This document shows positions 1-11,242 of a stretch of DNA of 64,000 nt, piece by piece. The notes beneath the pieces are model-generated. The model saw only the letters and a list, made by a program, of their open reading frames with translations, did no database searches and was not told the DNA's origin. Source of the DNA: Xestospongia muta (Eukaryota; Porifera; Demospongiae; Haplosclerida; Petrosiidae); contig OY848917.1 of the NCBI GenBank assembly GCA_963693285.1, positions 31,073,245 to 31,137,244 on the forward strand. The letters run 5' to 3'. The position numbers were made by a program, and so were the translations under genes. Positions within the stretch are counted from its first letter, which is position 1. Each line of letters opens with the position of its first letter.

Positions 1-365
1 AATACATATACACCATCACCTTGACTTATAGACTTACATGCCAGTTTCTTCTTCAGGTTTGAGATTTCGGTAGGAACTTAAACACGATTACAGTCAAGGG
101 TACCTGTGACATGAACACCAAGCCCATATAAGTCAGTAACTAGTACACAGCTGGTATTAAATTTATCTATGTAAACAGAATACCCTTGTGATAAATATTC
201 TTTCAGCAAACTTGTTACGACATCATATCCTAGGCTATTTCAGCTCCTGACCTCTACATTCTTTTCTCAGTATACAGAAAAGGATGATGTATACCCATTG
301 TGTGTATCACATAAGGACCACAACTTGAAACCCCACTTGACAGTTTTGTTATATATATATATGTG
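1..365 (-). mobile_element. piggyBac-type transposon copy 1, C-terminal half (split part)
   Basis: This stretch matches about 58,200-58,560 closely, where the same strand encodes part of a piggyBac-family (DDE_Tnp_1_7-like) transposase. It runs on after the inserted element A at 5,167, so positions 1-365 and 5,167-6,346 are two halves of one copy. No open frame survives here: by comparison with copy 2 the segment carries several stops and indels. The rest of the transposase lies off the left edge. Confidence 0.75.
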
Positions 366-900
366 TGTGTAGTGGACTGGGAAAAGGGGTCATTTGGGAA
401 AATACGTATAATTGAGATAATTACGGTCAAAGTTTAATGTTCAGGATGTGCGTTATTTAGAATGTAAACATTGACAATGGCAGCTGAAGCTCTTGCCTTA
501 GAAGCTGAATTTTCTCTACTAGAAGAATTCTTTGGGAACAGGTCGGAAGAGAGTGATGCTGATTTGAGTGATACTTCAGCAAGCGATAGCAAGAGTAAAG
601 AGGAGGATGATGCAGCAGGTATACAAGTAGAAGCTCATAAAGAAGATGACGAAGAAGTAGAAGCTGTAAAAAACTTCATTGCTAATACTTGTGGCTGCTT
701 CAAGAAAAATGGAAAGCCTTGTAGAGGTTATTTTGATCAAAACGAATATGAGGAAGCAAGAATGACCATGGCTGAGCTCAACAATGACCAGCTTGACTTG
801 GTAATATTAAGCCAGATTAATGTCCATCATTTTTCTGGTCGACTAGACGGTCATAGAACAGAAACTGAGAAAAGTGTTAGAGTGAAGGAATATACTAATT

Positions 901-3173
901 GAATGGGTCAGTACAAGAGGGGCCTAACCCACTAATTTGGCAGAAATAATTTTTTTCCAGAAATAAACAGTAGATGAATTGCTGCACCAAGTCTGAAAGT
1001 TGCAGTTTCATGCACAAACAAGAAGGAGTTAAAACTAATTTTAAAAATTCTCATGATTTTTCCTGTTTATTAGATTTATTTACGGTAGAAAGGTTTCCAC
1101 CTCGTGTTCGCTTTTGAGAGAGCAGAGAGGAGATGGACGTACATGATACTTCTACAGACGAGTCTAGTCGCTCCACTGATGAATCTGACCGTGAGATTGA
1201 CGGTGCCAATATTTCTGGCAAGATTTATAGTAGAAAGCGGCTTCGCAAGACAGAACAGTGGAAGAGAAATAAGCGCAAGTGTTTAAGAAATCGTGGTAAA
1301 GAGTATGTGAATTCCAAAGGTGTTATTGTTCCATCGAGGATGTGCGGAAAAGACTGTAAGTGTTCACTACGTTGCTTTGAGAAAGTACCTCAAGTTGACA
1401 GAGCTAGAATCCTTAAAGAGTTTAATAACCTTGCAAATTTCGATATACAAAACGCTTACTTACATGGACTTATTCATGGCATTGAACCAAAAAGACGATA
1501 TACTACTAAAGGTGTCAACAGTAAACGCAAGAAGACATTTGTTTACTATGTGAGACTTCATGGTAAAGAAATGAGAGTTTGCCAAGCTGCTTTTTGTAGC
1601 ATTCATGGTATTTCTGTTAAGAGAATCAGAAATATTAGAGTGAAGGACTGCAGTCCACCAATTGACCAGAGAGGAAGGCATGATAATAGACCCAGTCGTA
1701 CTCCTGAAAACAGCATTGAATATGTGAAGGCTCATATTTCCTCTTTTCCACATCAGACAAGTCACTACTCACGAACAAATAATCCCAACAAGAGGTACCT
1801 CTCACCAGACCTAAACATCAAGAAAATGCACGCACTTTACCTTCAGAAGTGTGATGAAGTGGGCTGGCCATCAGTTTCTGAGCCCACTTATAGAAGAATA
1901 TTTTGTGAAAAATTTAACTTTTCATTTGGTTCACCACGTTCGGATACCTGTAAGGTGTGTGATACTCTGAACTGCCATGTCAATGATGCTGCAGATGAAG
2001 GAACTAAATGTCAATTTCAGGAAGAACTTAAAGAACATCATGAGAAGGCGGAGCTTGGCTTTAAGTCACTTCGGGAGGACACAGAACTTGCTAGAAAACT
2101 TTCAGATTCGACCTTGGTTATTTCATTCGATCTGCAACAGAATCTTCCTACTCCTCACATCCATACAGGGTTAGTGTTCTATTTAAGACAATTATGGGTA
2201 TACAATCTTGGTATCCACAATTGCGGAACTGGCGATGGATATATGTGTATGTGGCCAGAGAATGTGGCAGGACGTGGCTCAGATGAGATAGCATCATGCT
2301 TACTGAATTTTTGTCAGTCATTACCAGTTGTGCGTAAGCACTTGATAGCTTATAGTGACTCTTGTGGTGGTCAGAATAAGAATTTCTATATAGTATGTTT
2401 TTGGGTGTATGCAATTATCAGAGGATTCTTTGAAGTCATTGACCACAAATTCTTAACTCCTGGGCATACTTACTTGCCATCAGACCGAGATTTTGCCTTA
2501 ATTGAGAAGAAAAAGAAGGAAAATGAAGATTTTATCCCTTCATAGTGGTTTAGCCTGGTAGAAAGTACTCGGACAAAGAAGCCGTTTCAAGTAGCTCGAA
2601 TCAAGAGAGAAGACTTCAAAAGTTTGAAGACATTTCTCTAAGAAATTTGTAAACAGGAAGAAGACTGCAGATAAGGAACAACTTTCATTTCAGAAGATAG
2701 CTTGGTTTCGTTTCTCAAAATCAGAGCCTACAAAGGTGCTTGTTTGTCATACTCTTCAGGACGAGGAACCATGGAAGGTTTGGAATATTGGTCGAAAAGA
2801 AGTGAAATACACATCATCTCAGTTATTGGAAATCAAGTATAGTGCTGACAATCCAATTAATTACAAAAAATTGGAAGATTTAAAGAAAATAAAACCTTTC
2901 ATTCCTGAAGCCTATCATCCTTTCTATGACAATTTGACATCCTCTTTGGAGGAAGTGGACACAGATGCAGAATACATAGATAGTGACTGATCATGTTAAC
3001 CTCTATTACCATTTGTGCTCTTTGTTCAAGCATTTTTTGCAATTTTTTCATTAAAAATTTGGCATAAAAAATGTTTCTGAATTTTAATCTAAATTTTGCA
3101 ATGATTACCTTAAAATTTAATTTTCTCAAAAAGCAATTTTTGTGGCTTGGGCCTCTTTTGCACTAACCCATTC
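901..3173 (+). mobile_element. DNA transposon B, 2,273 bp, nested in element A, TSD AATT
   Basis: Inverted ends begin GAATGGGT(C/T)AGT and continue through a GGCC(T/C)AA(C/G)CCAC block (901-936 and about 3,141-3,173 reversed). They are flanked by AATT at 897-900 and 3,174-3,177. Removing the element and one AATT restores the reading frame of element A's transposase, which fixes both ends and the 4-bp duplication. It holds one transposase gene on the plus strand with two lesions. The 4-bp AATT duplication fits some Sola-type transposons, but that assignment is only a guess. Confidence 0.88.
1133..2990 (+). pseudogene. element B transposase (D-SDxCGGQNKN family), two lesions
   Basis: An open frame from the ATG at 1,133 runs 470 residues to a TAG at 2,543. 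The N-terminus is acidic, then basic (RKRLRKTEQWKRNKRK), with a Cys-containing block (CGKDCKCSLRC). The middle has GSPRSDTCKVCDTLNC (a probable zinc site). The DDE core shows VISFDLQQ, then AYSDSCGGQNKN, then GHTYLPSDRDFALIEK. The homologous C-terminal frame continues past the TAG, shifts near 2,640 and ends at 2,990 with an acidic tail. One nonsense change and one frameshift therefore account for the inactivation, so the copy is fairly young. It shares the CGGQNKN-type core with element A's transposase, but the two are far apart in sequence. No splice sites are needed. Confidence 0.8.
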
Positions 3174-5166
3174 AATTTTGTTTACAAAACTCGTCATATC
3201 TGTCTTAAGACATTCATGTTTCTCCATGGAATTGGAAAAAAGCGTTTTCGTACTCTGATGAAGCATTACCAATTAAATGGAGTTACCGTTCGAACACACG
3301 GTTATGTTCATAGACTTCCTTGGAATGCTTCTACTGTTCGTGATAAACAAAGAGCTGTTACTTTTATCAAAAATTTTGCTGAGGCCAACTCGCTCCCTCT
3401 TCCAGGTAGAATGCCAAAGTTTCATGACTATAACATAATCTCCTTCCAACAAATGTGTCTAAAGCTTCAGTGCATAGAGCATATGTGAAATCTTTAGAAG
3501 AACTTGAGCTTACCAGTGATACACCAGTAAGAACATTTGGCTATCGAGAATTTTGCAGGTTGTGGTTTGAGGTGGTACCCTTCATTAGATCAATGCCACC
3601 TGCTGATGATCTTTGTTTCACATGCCAGAATAATTCAACATCGATTATGAAGTCTGCCAACCTAAGTGAAGATGAAAAACAAAGAGGCTGCTACTGGCTC
3701 AGGAGCACCTTGAGGTTGCAAAGCAACAAAGGCTCTACTACAACCAGAAAATAATTGCTAGTAAATCTACTATAGACCAGGTACCAAGTAATAAATCAGT
3801 CACTTTTAGCTATAGCTTTGATCATGCTCAACAGATCTATTACCCTAGTTGTCCTCAAAATCCGGGTCCCCTTTATTTTAAAACTCCACACAAATGTGGT
3901 ATATTTGGTGTATGTGACGAAGGTAGTGGTACACAACTAAATTTTTTAATCGATGAAGCTTGGTCGTGTGGTAAAGGTGCCAACAGTATCATAAGCATGG
4001 TTCACTACTATTTGGAGTACTATTCTCATGGAGAGGAAAACATGTGTCTTCAGGCAGACAATTGCATAGGGCAAAATAAAATAATACCATGACCTCTTAC
4101 CTTGGTTGGCATTTGAAACAGGTCGTAGTAAATCATGTGAATTAAGCTTCATGATACCTGAACATACAAAATTTAGTCCTTACAAGGGTTTTTTGGTCTG
4201 ATCAAATGAAAGTATATGCGTGCTGATGTGTCTTCCCTTGCTCAAATAGCCAAATTAGTAGAAGAGTCAACACAAGGTGGACAAAACAGGGCATTTGTAA
4301 TTGGATCTGAACCACCATCTCAACGTTTTTATTATTATGACTGGAATGAATTTCTTTCCACCTACTACAAGCATATACCACAAATAACTTCATACCATCA
4401 CTTTTATTTTTCTAAGGAGTATCCTGGAAAGGTAGTACTTCGAGAGTTTGCTGACTCAGAAGAGATTATGATGGGTGTTTTGAAACAAGGTGTTAACGTT
4501 GACCCAACTGCACTTCCATGTACACTTTCTCCTTCTGGACTCTCTGAACAAAGAAAACAGTACCTTTACAATGAAATACGAGTCTTTTGTGATGAAGAGT
4601 ATAAAGATATCACTTGCCCAGAACCATCTCGAAAGCATCCAATTACTGACACATCTGATAGTGCTGGCCCATCTACAAACAAGTATAATAGTGCTGGCCC
4701 ATCTACAAACAAGTATAAGCGTCTTTGTTCTCATTGTAGAAATCCAGGTCACTCAAAGACATGTAAAGGTCAGATAACCTGTCCTGAGTTACTTAAAGAA
4801 ACTGGAGATTAAAAATGAAGATGTTCACAATTACTGTAATACTAGTATTAGTTTAAATTTTGGCAAATTAACTTTCATAGATTGTATTGTGCTTTAAAAA
4901 TTAAAGATTTTGGTTTATAATGAGTTATATTATAGTGCTTAAAGCCACATGAAAAGTTTTTACTGAAACCACAATAACCACAGTGACCACATACCTTGTA
5001 GCTACTTCATAGGGTGTAATAAAAGTGTTTATAACTCAGTGATATCTTGCACTATAAACACGAAATTTAAACTTTAGCAAGTTTAGATATCAATAGTTAT
5101 TATGAAATCATAATCTGAAAATCGACCATTTATCCCAACTGACCCCTTTTCCCAGTCCACTACACA

Positions 5167-6346
5167 TATATTGACAAAATGAAAACCATACCTCAGACTG
5201 CACCATTTGCTCATCTATGCTGATCTCACAATGTGGTTGGTAAAGCTCTTTATAACGCTTTTGAAGATGGTTGTTCAGTGGTCATAGTTTAAAAAGTTTG
5301 TCCCCTTCTTCCTTCAACTTCTTCTCCATGCCTTCATTTACTACATGAAAAATGATAGATAGCCATCAAGTTTAAATCTGTTTCAACTGAAGACTTTAGA
5401 AATTAGAGGATTATAACACAAACATGAGTCTGTAGCAGGGTATGCTATGATATCGTAAATGAACAAATATTTCCACAAGCGAATAGAAATCATCTGGGAC
5501 CATCTGTTTGAACTATCGATACATTGTTGGACGGTTATTTTTCTGGAGCTCAGCATACTAATTGGTAGCATCACTAATTTTCTCAACTATGTCATATCAA
5601 AATAAAGTTTGAAAAGATCTACTGGTGATAGTTCAATAAACCCAATCGCAAATGTGCTCCAACAGCTCTCAAATGATTGAGTCATGAGGTTTTGGAATCA
5701 CGTACTTGAAATGTCTTTTGTATTTTTTTGTCAATGGTTGGGCCTTTGGATTTAAGGATGTACCCCTGCCACAACCTCCACTCCTTACATAACCCCTGCC
5801 GTGACCACGACTCCTTCCTCAACTCCTGTCACTTCCACATCATTGATAAGCTGTCGGAGTGTCTACACAGCTATGTTTATCTTCACTGTTTTCCTCCTGT
5901 TCACTACACTCACTGCCTTCATCACATGATGTATCATTGTCATCATCCTCAGGTGTCACCTCTGCATGTAATTATTCTGCCTCAGTGTCAGTTAGGCAAA
6001 AGTCTGAATCTAATTTACTGCTTGAGAATCATTAGTTAGAAACTGACTTTCATCATTTGCAGTATCAAACAAGAGTTCATGAACATCAGACGTAGTATAA
6101 ACAGTTTTACTATGGTCTGTACTGGGGGCCTTTGTGACTTATCTACAAAGTTCAAACAATACATGTAAACTTACCATAATTATATGATATAAATACCTTA
6201 GATTTAGGAGGAACTTCTTCATCAGATACTTCTTGCTTATCAGGACTTTCATCTGAGTCAAGTAAATCCAGGCATTCAGAACTGTAAGATCGTACAATCA
6301 CACTATCGTCTTCTTGAAGTAAACTCAACACGTGGCTTACATCCAT
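5167..6346 (-). pseudogene. piggyBac copy 1 transposase, N-terminal half
   Basis: Reading the minus strand from the ATG at 6,346, the start is MDVSHVLSLLQEDDSV followed by a Ser/Asp/Glu-rich segment that ends at a good splice-donor-like AAG|GTATTT (6,197/6,196). Downstream come an acidic region, an Arg/Gly-rich stretch and a piggyBac core with a degraded ISIDEQMV (the family's IDERMV) near 5,200. Two stops (after DTEAE and after TAYQ) also occur at the same places in copy 2 (57.2-59.8 kb). The gene is broken by these stops and by insertion of element A at 366-5,166. Confidence 0.75.
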
Positions 6347-6539
6347 GCTTCCAAAGATTTGCTTAAAATTTACTTTTCTAATTATACAAATGAAATATAT
6401 TTCTGGCCAATAATTAGAGTTTTTTTCTACAAGATGCAAATTGTTCCAGCTCTTCTAGCAAATGTAATTTTTGAGAAAAAATTGATATCAAGGGTTTACA
6501 CAATTTTGCATGGAGTGGGAAATCAAGAGTTAAAACAAA

Positions 6540-6831
6540 TGGCATATCAATCATCTAATATTATGAAACCAACTGGTTTAGTGGTAAAGAGAAATCAACG
6601 AGACAGTGTTAGTAATCTTCAAGAGAATTCTCCTATTATTGATGAAGTACCTTTAGAAGATCCAACTGATGATGAGACTATTCAAACTCAAACTAATAAT
6701 GTTCCTATTGCTATTAATTGTAATGTCAAAGACAACATCACTAGAAGTGGAAGAATATCTCAACCACCAGTATGATATAATCTGTATTGGACTTAAGAAC
6801 CTAATATGTATTGACCTCCCAGAAGAAGAGA
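6540..6831 (+). pseudogene. Ty3/gypsy integrase C-terminal tail
   Basis: The plus frame to 6,775 includes SSNIMKPTGLVVKRNQRD and ends TRSGRISQPPV, the usual 'RSGR..KPP' tail of Ty3/gypsy polyproteins. A purine-rich tract (AGAAGAAGAGA) follows and abuts a TG-starting LTR candidate at 6,832. The equivalent is at 59,950-60,248, where the rest of the gypsy lies upstream. The upstream half of this copy would be off the left edge. Confidence 0.6.
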
Positions 6832-6980
6832 TGTAGTGGTATGACTACTTATCATTAATACATAATTATTATTCATTGTTTTGTCCTTGTATGTAACTTA
6901 TATAACTGAGTTGTTTACTCTATCATGTTTCTACTATTATTACTAAGAGAACTTGTCAACCAACTAAACATATAGTAACA
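6832..6980 (+). repeat. Ty3/gypsy 3' LTR candidate
   Basis: About 149 bp beginning TGTAGTGGTATGAC after a polypurine tract and ending AGTAACA. A near-identical copy is at 60,249-60,397, and one of similar layout (TGTAGTGG...AGTAAACA) is at 17,072-17,223. It ends 16 bp from the splice donor side of the ankyrin exon at 6,997. The exact 3' end is inferred from the terminal CA. Confidence 0.5.
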
Positions 6981-6996
6981 AACAATACAATAATAC

Positions 6997-9900
6997 CTGA
7001 TCAATAGCATCAACAGTAGCTCCAGACTGGATTAATAGATCAGCTGTTTCAGTATGTCCATTAATAGCAGCATACATCAAAGGTGTAATATTGGGCTAAA
7101 TAATCATAATAATATAAGACATAAGATATAAATATAGTGGTACATAACAACATGTGACATACAGTAAAAGACATCATTACTCACTACAGTTGCTACAACA
7201 GTTAATATAATACAGTATATGTGGTATGTTTTGTGGGTATAAATTTTCACAATTTTACCCAAAATTCATATTCCTGAAAAAAATTTTCACGAATTAAGAT
7301 AGATCTATTTTGTGGTGAAGTGTATTCAACAAATCATTACTAGGTGTGACTTCCCAATCATTAATGGGTGTGGTGTAATAGTTACAATTACCTACAGTAC
7401 AAACGTGTTCTCGAGGCATTATCAACGATGACTACTTCATTCTCTGTGGACTCTATAATCTGTAGTCACCATATTTATAAAGAAATTTGGACAACATTTG
7501 GACACTATTCCTAAGAGAAATCCTTTCGTCCAAAGAATAACCAGGTAATGTACATGATCTGTGCACTACCACTGTCAAACGATTTTGTGACAACATAACA
7601 GTTGGCACGTCCATTTTTTTAAGAAATATAAATGTTAGTGGTTTTTTAATTTCGCGGAATTTGCTCAAATCACAAAATTCATGAAATTAAATCCCCATGA
7701 AATATACCACGTATACAGTATTATGTAGTATATGACTTTATACTCAACTATGTACCATATTAACCTGATAATAAAATATTAAGACAAAGTATCAAAAAGG
7801 TACTAAACAATGTATAGGTATTATGTAATGTAAACAGTGACATAGAGGACAAAGCAGCAGAATAACTCTATGTACATATAATAGATGAGGATCAATCTAT
7901 AACTTATTAATGATAAGTTGTTATTAATAGCAAAATGTTAATGTAAACAATGTAATTAAATGTACCTCAAGTTAAATCTATAACAATTGGTATTAAAATT
8001 AAAATAGTAACTAGCAGATTACTTGTAACTAAAGATATTATAGATCATTGCTATATATGGTAATGATGACATGTTCATATAATAAAAAGGATATGATGAC
8101 AAGGAGCTTACTACTCTTACTGTACATAGTTGATGACAAATATTTTATCAAATAAAACAAGTAACACTTTGATATTAATATATGGAGTATGAAATGAACA
8201 AAATTTATTAAAGAATATATTCAAAGATTGAAAACAGGTCAAGAGCAAAGAACAACTTGTGACAACTCTTAGTTTGATCAAATAACATTGTCATAACATA
8301 TTTAATCTCAGATGTTGTTATCTTTAGGTATAGCTGTACTTGTTATAGTACATGTACATGTACTCTGGTACATAACTACAATGATGAAGACTATACTACT
8401 GACTGTTTCCTAAGTACATGTACTTGTACCTCATTACTAATACTATATACTTATTAATGGAATAAAGACAGAGGAAGTATTTTCTAATTTAGACTGGAGT
8501 AGTCAAGAGACAACACTAACCATCTATCCATATATATCATGTATCTATCTACATTTATTCAGATATTAAAACATCCATTTATACATCCATTTATCAATCT
8601 ATCCTTCAATAGATCAACATATTAATTAACATATATACATTTCACAATATAATCATATCATTCACTTCTGTAAACCATATTCCATCTAATAACACAATAA
8701 CTACCACTGCATGATATAAAGAGATATGACTAATTACTATGACTGGACATTTTATGTTGCATATGACTTAATACTCCACCATTTATCTTGGTATTGGAGT
8801 ACTATGACAAATTATCTAAACTGTAGCTTGACTAGTATATTTGAATGTAACCATGTTATCATATGTAACTCTTGTGAGCACAGAAGTTTGATAGACAGTA
8901 TAGACAGAAGAGTATGAGTTATGTTTTAGCTCATAAACAATGATAACAGTGACAACATAGTTCAGAGATGAACATGAAAATAATCTAGTTCATTGAGGAA
9001 ACAGAGTACATCTATACACATTATGGGTCCATCAAAAGTTTTACAAGCAAAACATTTTTAGTAGGAGCAGTATTAAAAATGGATAAACAATGTCAACATA
9101 TTATCACCTCAGGTTAGTATATCAGGACATCTTTAGGGGAATGTGGGCATTTGTCCCCTTGGGAAAACTCCACCCATTGACAAATTTCATATTCCAATTT
9201 TATGTAAATATAAACTAATCAGTATATATATGAGGCTATATATTACACATAAACAAAAACAAAAACAAAGTCAAACATCAAGTTATCAGATACATGTATG
9301 TAGTAGAAGGTAGGTTATATGTGCATATGCAAGCAAGCTATAGCTTTTAATATCAGTCAGCTGTGACTTAACTGTCAATGTACTATGTAGGTCCCAATAA
9401 TGTGTTTGTACAGATCATTGACACTTGCATAGTACATTGACAGTTAGGTCATAACCTGTATTACTACTGTATACATACCAAAGTACAAATTAATTTCTCC
9501 AAAATCAGGAATAACATAAAAAATTGCTCAGCAACATAGGATACACAGTCAATAATCATAATATATACCTGGCAGATGTACATTATGTTTGTGTCATTGC
9601 TCAAGAACATAGGATACAAGCATAATTTATACCTGGCAGATGTAAATTATGTTTGTGTGAAAACAGTCGCAGATTCTACCAAAATCTGTCAAATCATTTG
9701 AAATGCAAAAGCCAAACTTTTTCAGGGGAGAATGCCCCTGGACCCCCTAGTTTCTCATGTGCAAAGCACGCAGATATCACTTCGCCCCTCCCCTCCTCCC
9801 ACTCTCCTATTATATTACATTTTGCACCCCCCTAGGCCAAAAACCTGAAAGAAACCCTGTAACTACCTCGTACTTATGCAAGAAAAGGAATCTACTGACT

Positions 9901-11242
9901 TAAATCCAATATCTTGATAGTAATGACATGATATGTAATTCATAGTTATAATGACAGATCAATGAATAAAAAGATCCTTTAAGTTCTCACATTAAAGAAA
10001 TCAACATCTGATACAAGACTTTCTGATCAGTTTTAGGTTTTATATTCAGTATTTTCTACTAATATATTTTAATGACCTTTACATATTGTCTGTCTAATGT
10101 AGTGATCTAAATAGACAGTATCCACAATATGAGAGAAGTGTTAGTATTAACTAAAGTCAAGTATACATATTATTAAATAATGTTACATAATACAATAAGT
10201 ATATTCAAACAGTAATTATTATTATCTAACACTTACATCATCAGTTGAGTTTGGATTAGCGCCTCCTCTAATTAACTCAGAGACCACATTAGAATGCCCA
10301 CTATCAGCTGCTGAATGTAAAGGAGTCCATTGGTTCTAAATTAAGAGTATAAGATAATGTTATTTAATTACTGCTATATTTCACACATGACAATAATCCA
10401 TTAACCATATAGCTAGTATGATATCATAACTGACACTATAAAGTCATATTATGATAGTACATTACTTAATATATAACATTAACTGAACTGTATCTGAGAC
10501 AATGTAAGTTTATAGAGATGATCTTAGAGTCAACACAAGTACTCAGTTCACTTGTAACTAACAATTGGCTGGTTTAATTATGTTTACACAATGTTAATTA
10601 ACTGGAGCTAGTATGTCTACACTTCAGTATATGATTATATCTTATTGTCTATATAGTATACTACAAATAGTATAAATTGTTTGAATTATAGAGTTATTAT
10701 GATGAGATATAGTAAGTATATGTTATGTAGTTTGATATTAATAACATATTCCATCAATATACTAGTATAACCTCTGTATAACATACTATTTGTATGATAT
10801 ATCTACTGATAGTTTGATAGTAACTCTGTTAGGATTGTGTTGATGAGCTATTAATATTGGTTCATTAAATGTATACTGTCTTCACATGATACATGTATGT
10901 GTGTGTCACTACTATATATTATATGATATGATGATATTTATTAACTTACAAAGTCAAGACTATGATAATTTGGATTTCCTCCTCTTCTTAAAACAACTTT
11001 GACATCATTAACATCACCAGCACGTACTGCAGAATACAAATCTTTATCCTATTATAAAGATAGTGTTCATATATCTCATGTATTGCAGTATATAGTGAGT
11101 ATACAAATCAACTCTTACAATTATAACACTACTAGGTAGACATATATCTACATAATAATACTGATATGTAAATAGTATCACATGATATGATATAATGATA
11201 GAAAGGTTATAAACTTACGAGTTTGTCTTGTTGTGATGACAT
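6997..11242 (-). CDS. ankyrin-repeat protein gene 1 (four coding exons seen, 3' end off-window)
   Basis: Four coding exons, all in phase 0 with GT-AG borders: 11,219-11,242 (ATG plus seven codons, MSSQQDKL), 10,950-11,048, 10,237-10,335 and 6,997-7,095. The last three are exactly 99 bp, each one 33-residue ankyrin repeat; the second reads NQWTPLHSAADSGHSNVVSE and the third PNITPLMYAAINGHTETADL. The first repeat is degenerate (DKDLYSAVRAGDVNDVKVVL), typical of a capping repeat. A non-coding first exon ends at 12,088. The final donor at 6,996 shows that more exons lie to the left, beyond the gypsy/piggyBac nest or off the window. Role: protein-protein binding; no catalytic domain is visible. 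The homologous exon at 60,414 and the pseudogene at 13,073-13,942 show a small local family. Confidence 0.75.
7208..7723. mobile_element. MITE-like element (long form), intron of ankyrin gene 1
   Basis: About 516 bp with inverted ends TAATAC(A/T)GTATA(T/C)GTGGTAT, continuing more loosely (TTT..TGGG). The same locus in the duplicate (60,625-60,747) has only 123 bp, with the same two ends but the middle missing. No transposase is seen. A short minus-strand frame inside (7,453-7,668) is not recognisable. Confidence 0.6.
7724..10236. other. intron of ankyrin gene 1, repeats only
   Basis: This is the interval between ankyrin exons 3 and 4. Up to about 8,388 it matches 60,748-61,200, with deletions in the latter. 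It contains an inverted repeat at 9,364-9,387/9,428-9,451 (23 of 24 bases paired), a tandem pair around 9,531-9,591 and 9,607-9,658 (shared CCTGGCAGATGTA), and a C-rich stretch at 9,725-9,840. No coding frame is supported. Confidence 0.6.
9364..9451. repeat. hairpin-forming inverted repeat
   Basis: Two 24-bp arms, TGACTTAACTGTCAATGTAC... and its complement, differ at one base and are separated by 40 bp. It looks like a short non-autonomous element end pair or a hairpin. It lies in an intron and no target duplication was found. Confidence 0.6.

Larger units (their letters stand above)
471..4812 (+). pseudogene. element A transposase, split by element B and frameshifted
   Basis: The N-terminal part (471-896) begins at an ATG and has an acidic stretch, then a short Cys motif (CGCF...KPCRGYF). 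The frame resumes at 3,178 exactly after element B and one AATT, giving the expected continuation (FVYKTRHICLKTFMFLHGI). The next part (to about 3,454) is HTH-like. A frameshift near 3,455 leads to a segment with SKASVHRAY and CFTCQNNS; a further shift near 3,690 leads to the DDE core, with DNCIGQNK near 4,060 and EHTKFSPYKGFFGLIK after another shift. The last part (4,216-4,812) ends in a zinc knuckle (CSHCRNPGHSKTC) after a duplicated SAGPSTNKY peptide. Similar uncharacterised transposon-derived proteins exist in corals, hydra and fish (memory). It is clearly inactive. Confidence 0.8.
366..5166 (+). mobile_element. DNA transposon A, about 4.8 kb, inserted in piggyBac copy 1
   Basis: The ends are long inverted repeats: left 366-403 and right 5,128-5,166 share TGTG plus TAGTGGACTGGGAAAAGGGG and then a looser TCA(T/G)TTGGGA stretch. 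The outside flanks join to give the uninterrupted sequence seen at 58,540-58,570, which proves insertion. The target is TA-rich (ATATAT), so the target-site duplication cannot be delimited; the left flank has grown into a TA/GT microsatellite. The element carries one broken transposase gene on the plus strand, and its coding region is interrupted by element B. The family is uncertain; the transposase has a D-x-C-x-G-Q-N-K signature. A Sola-like or unnamed superfamily is possible. Confidence 0.85.

Noticed and set aside
1460..1765. 101-codon minus-strand frame
   Set aside because: Antisense shadow of the element B transposase; no family resemblance.
4456..4752. 98-codon minus-strand frame and a 95-codon plus frame at 4,490
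   Set aside because: Shadows of the element A C-terminal frame; the repeated peptides only mirror the 30-bp duplication.
5728..6039. 103-codon plus frame rich in His and Cys (and 59,143-59,466)
   Set aside because: Antisense of the acidic and RG-rich region of the piggyBac gene; the His/Cys richness is a codon shadow.
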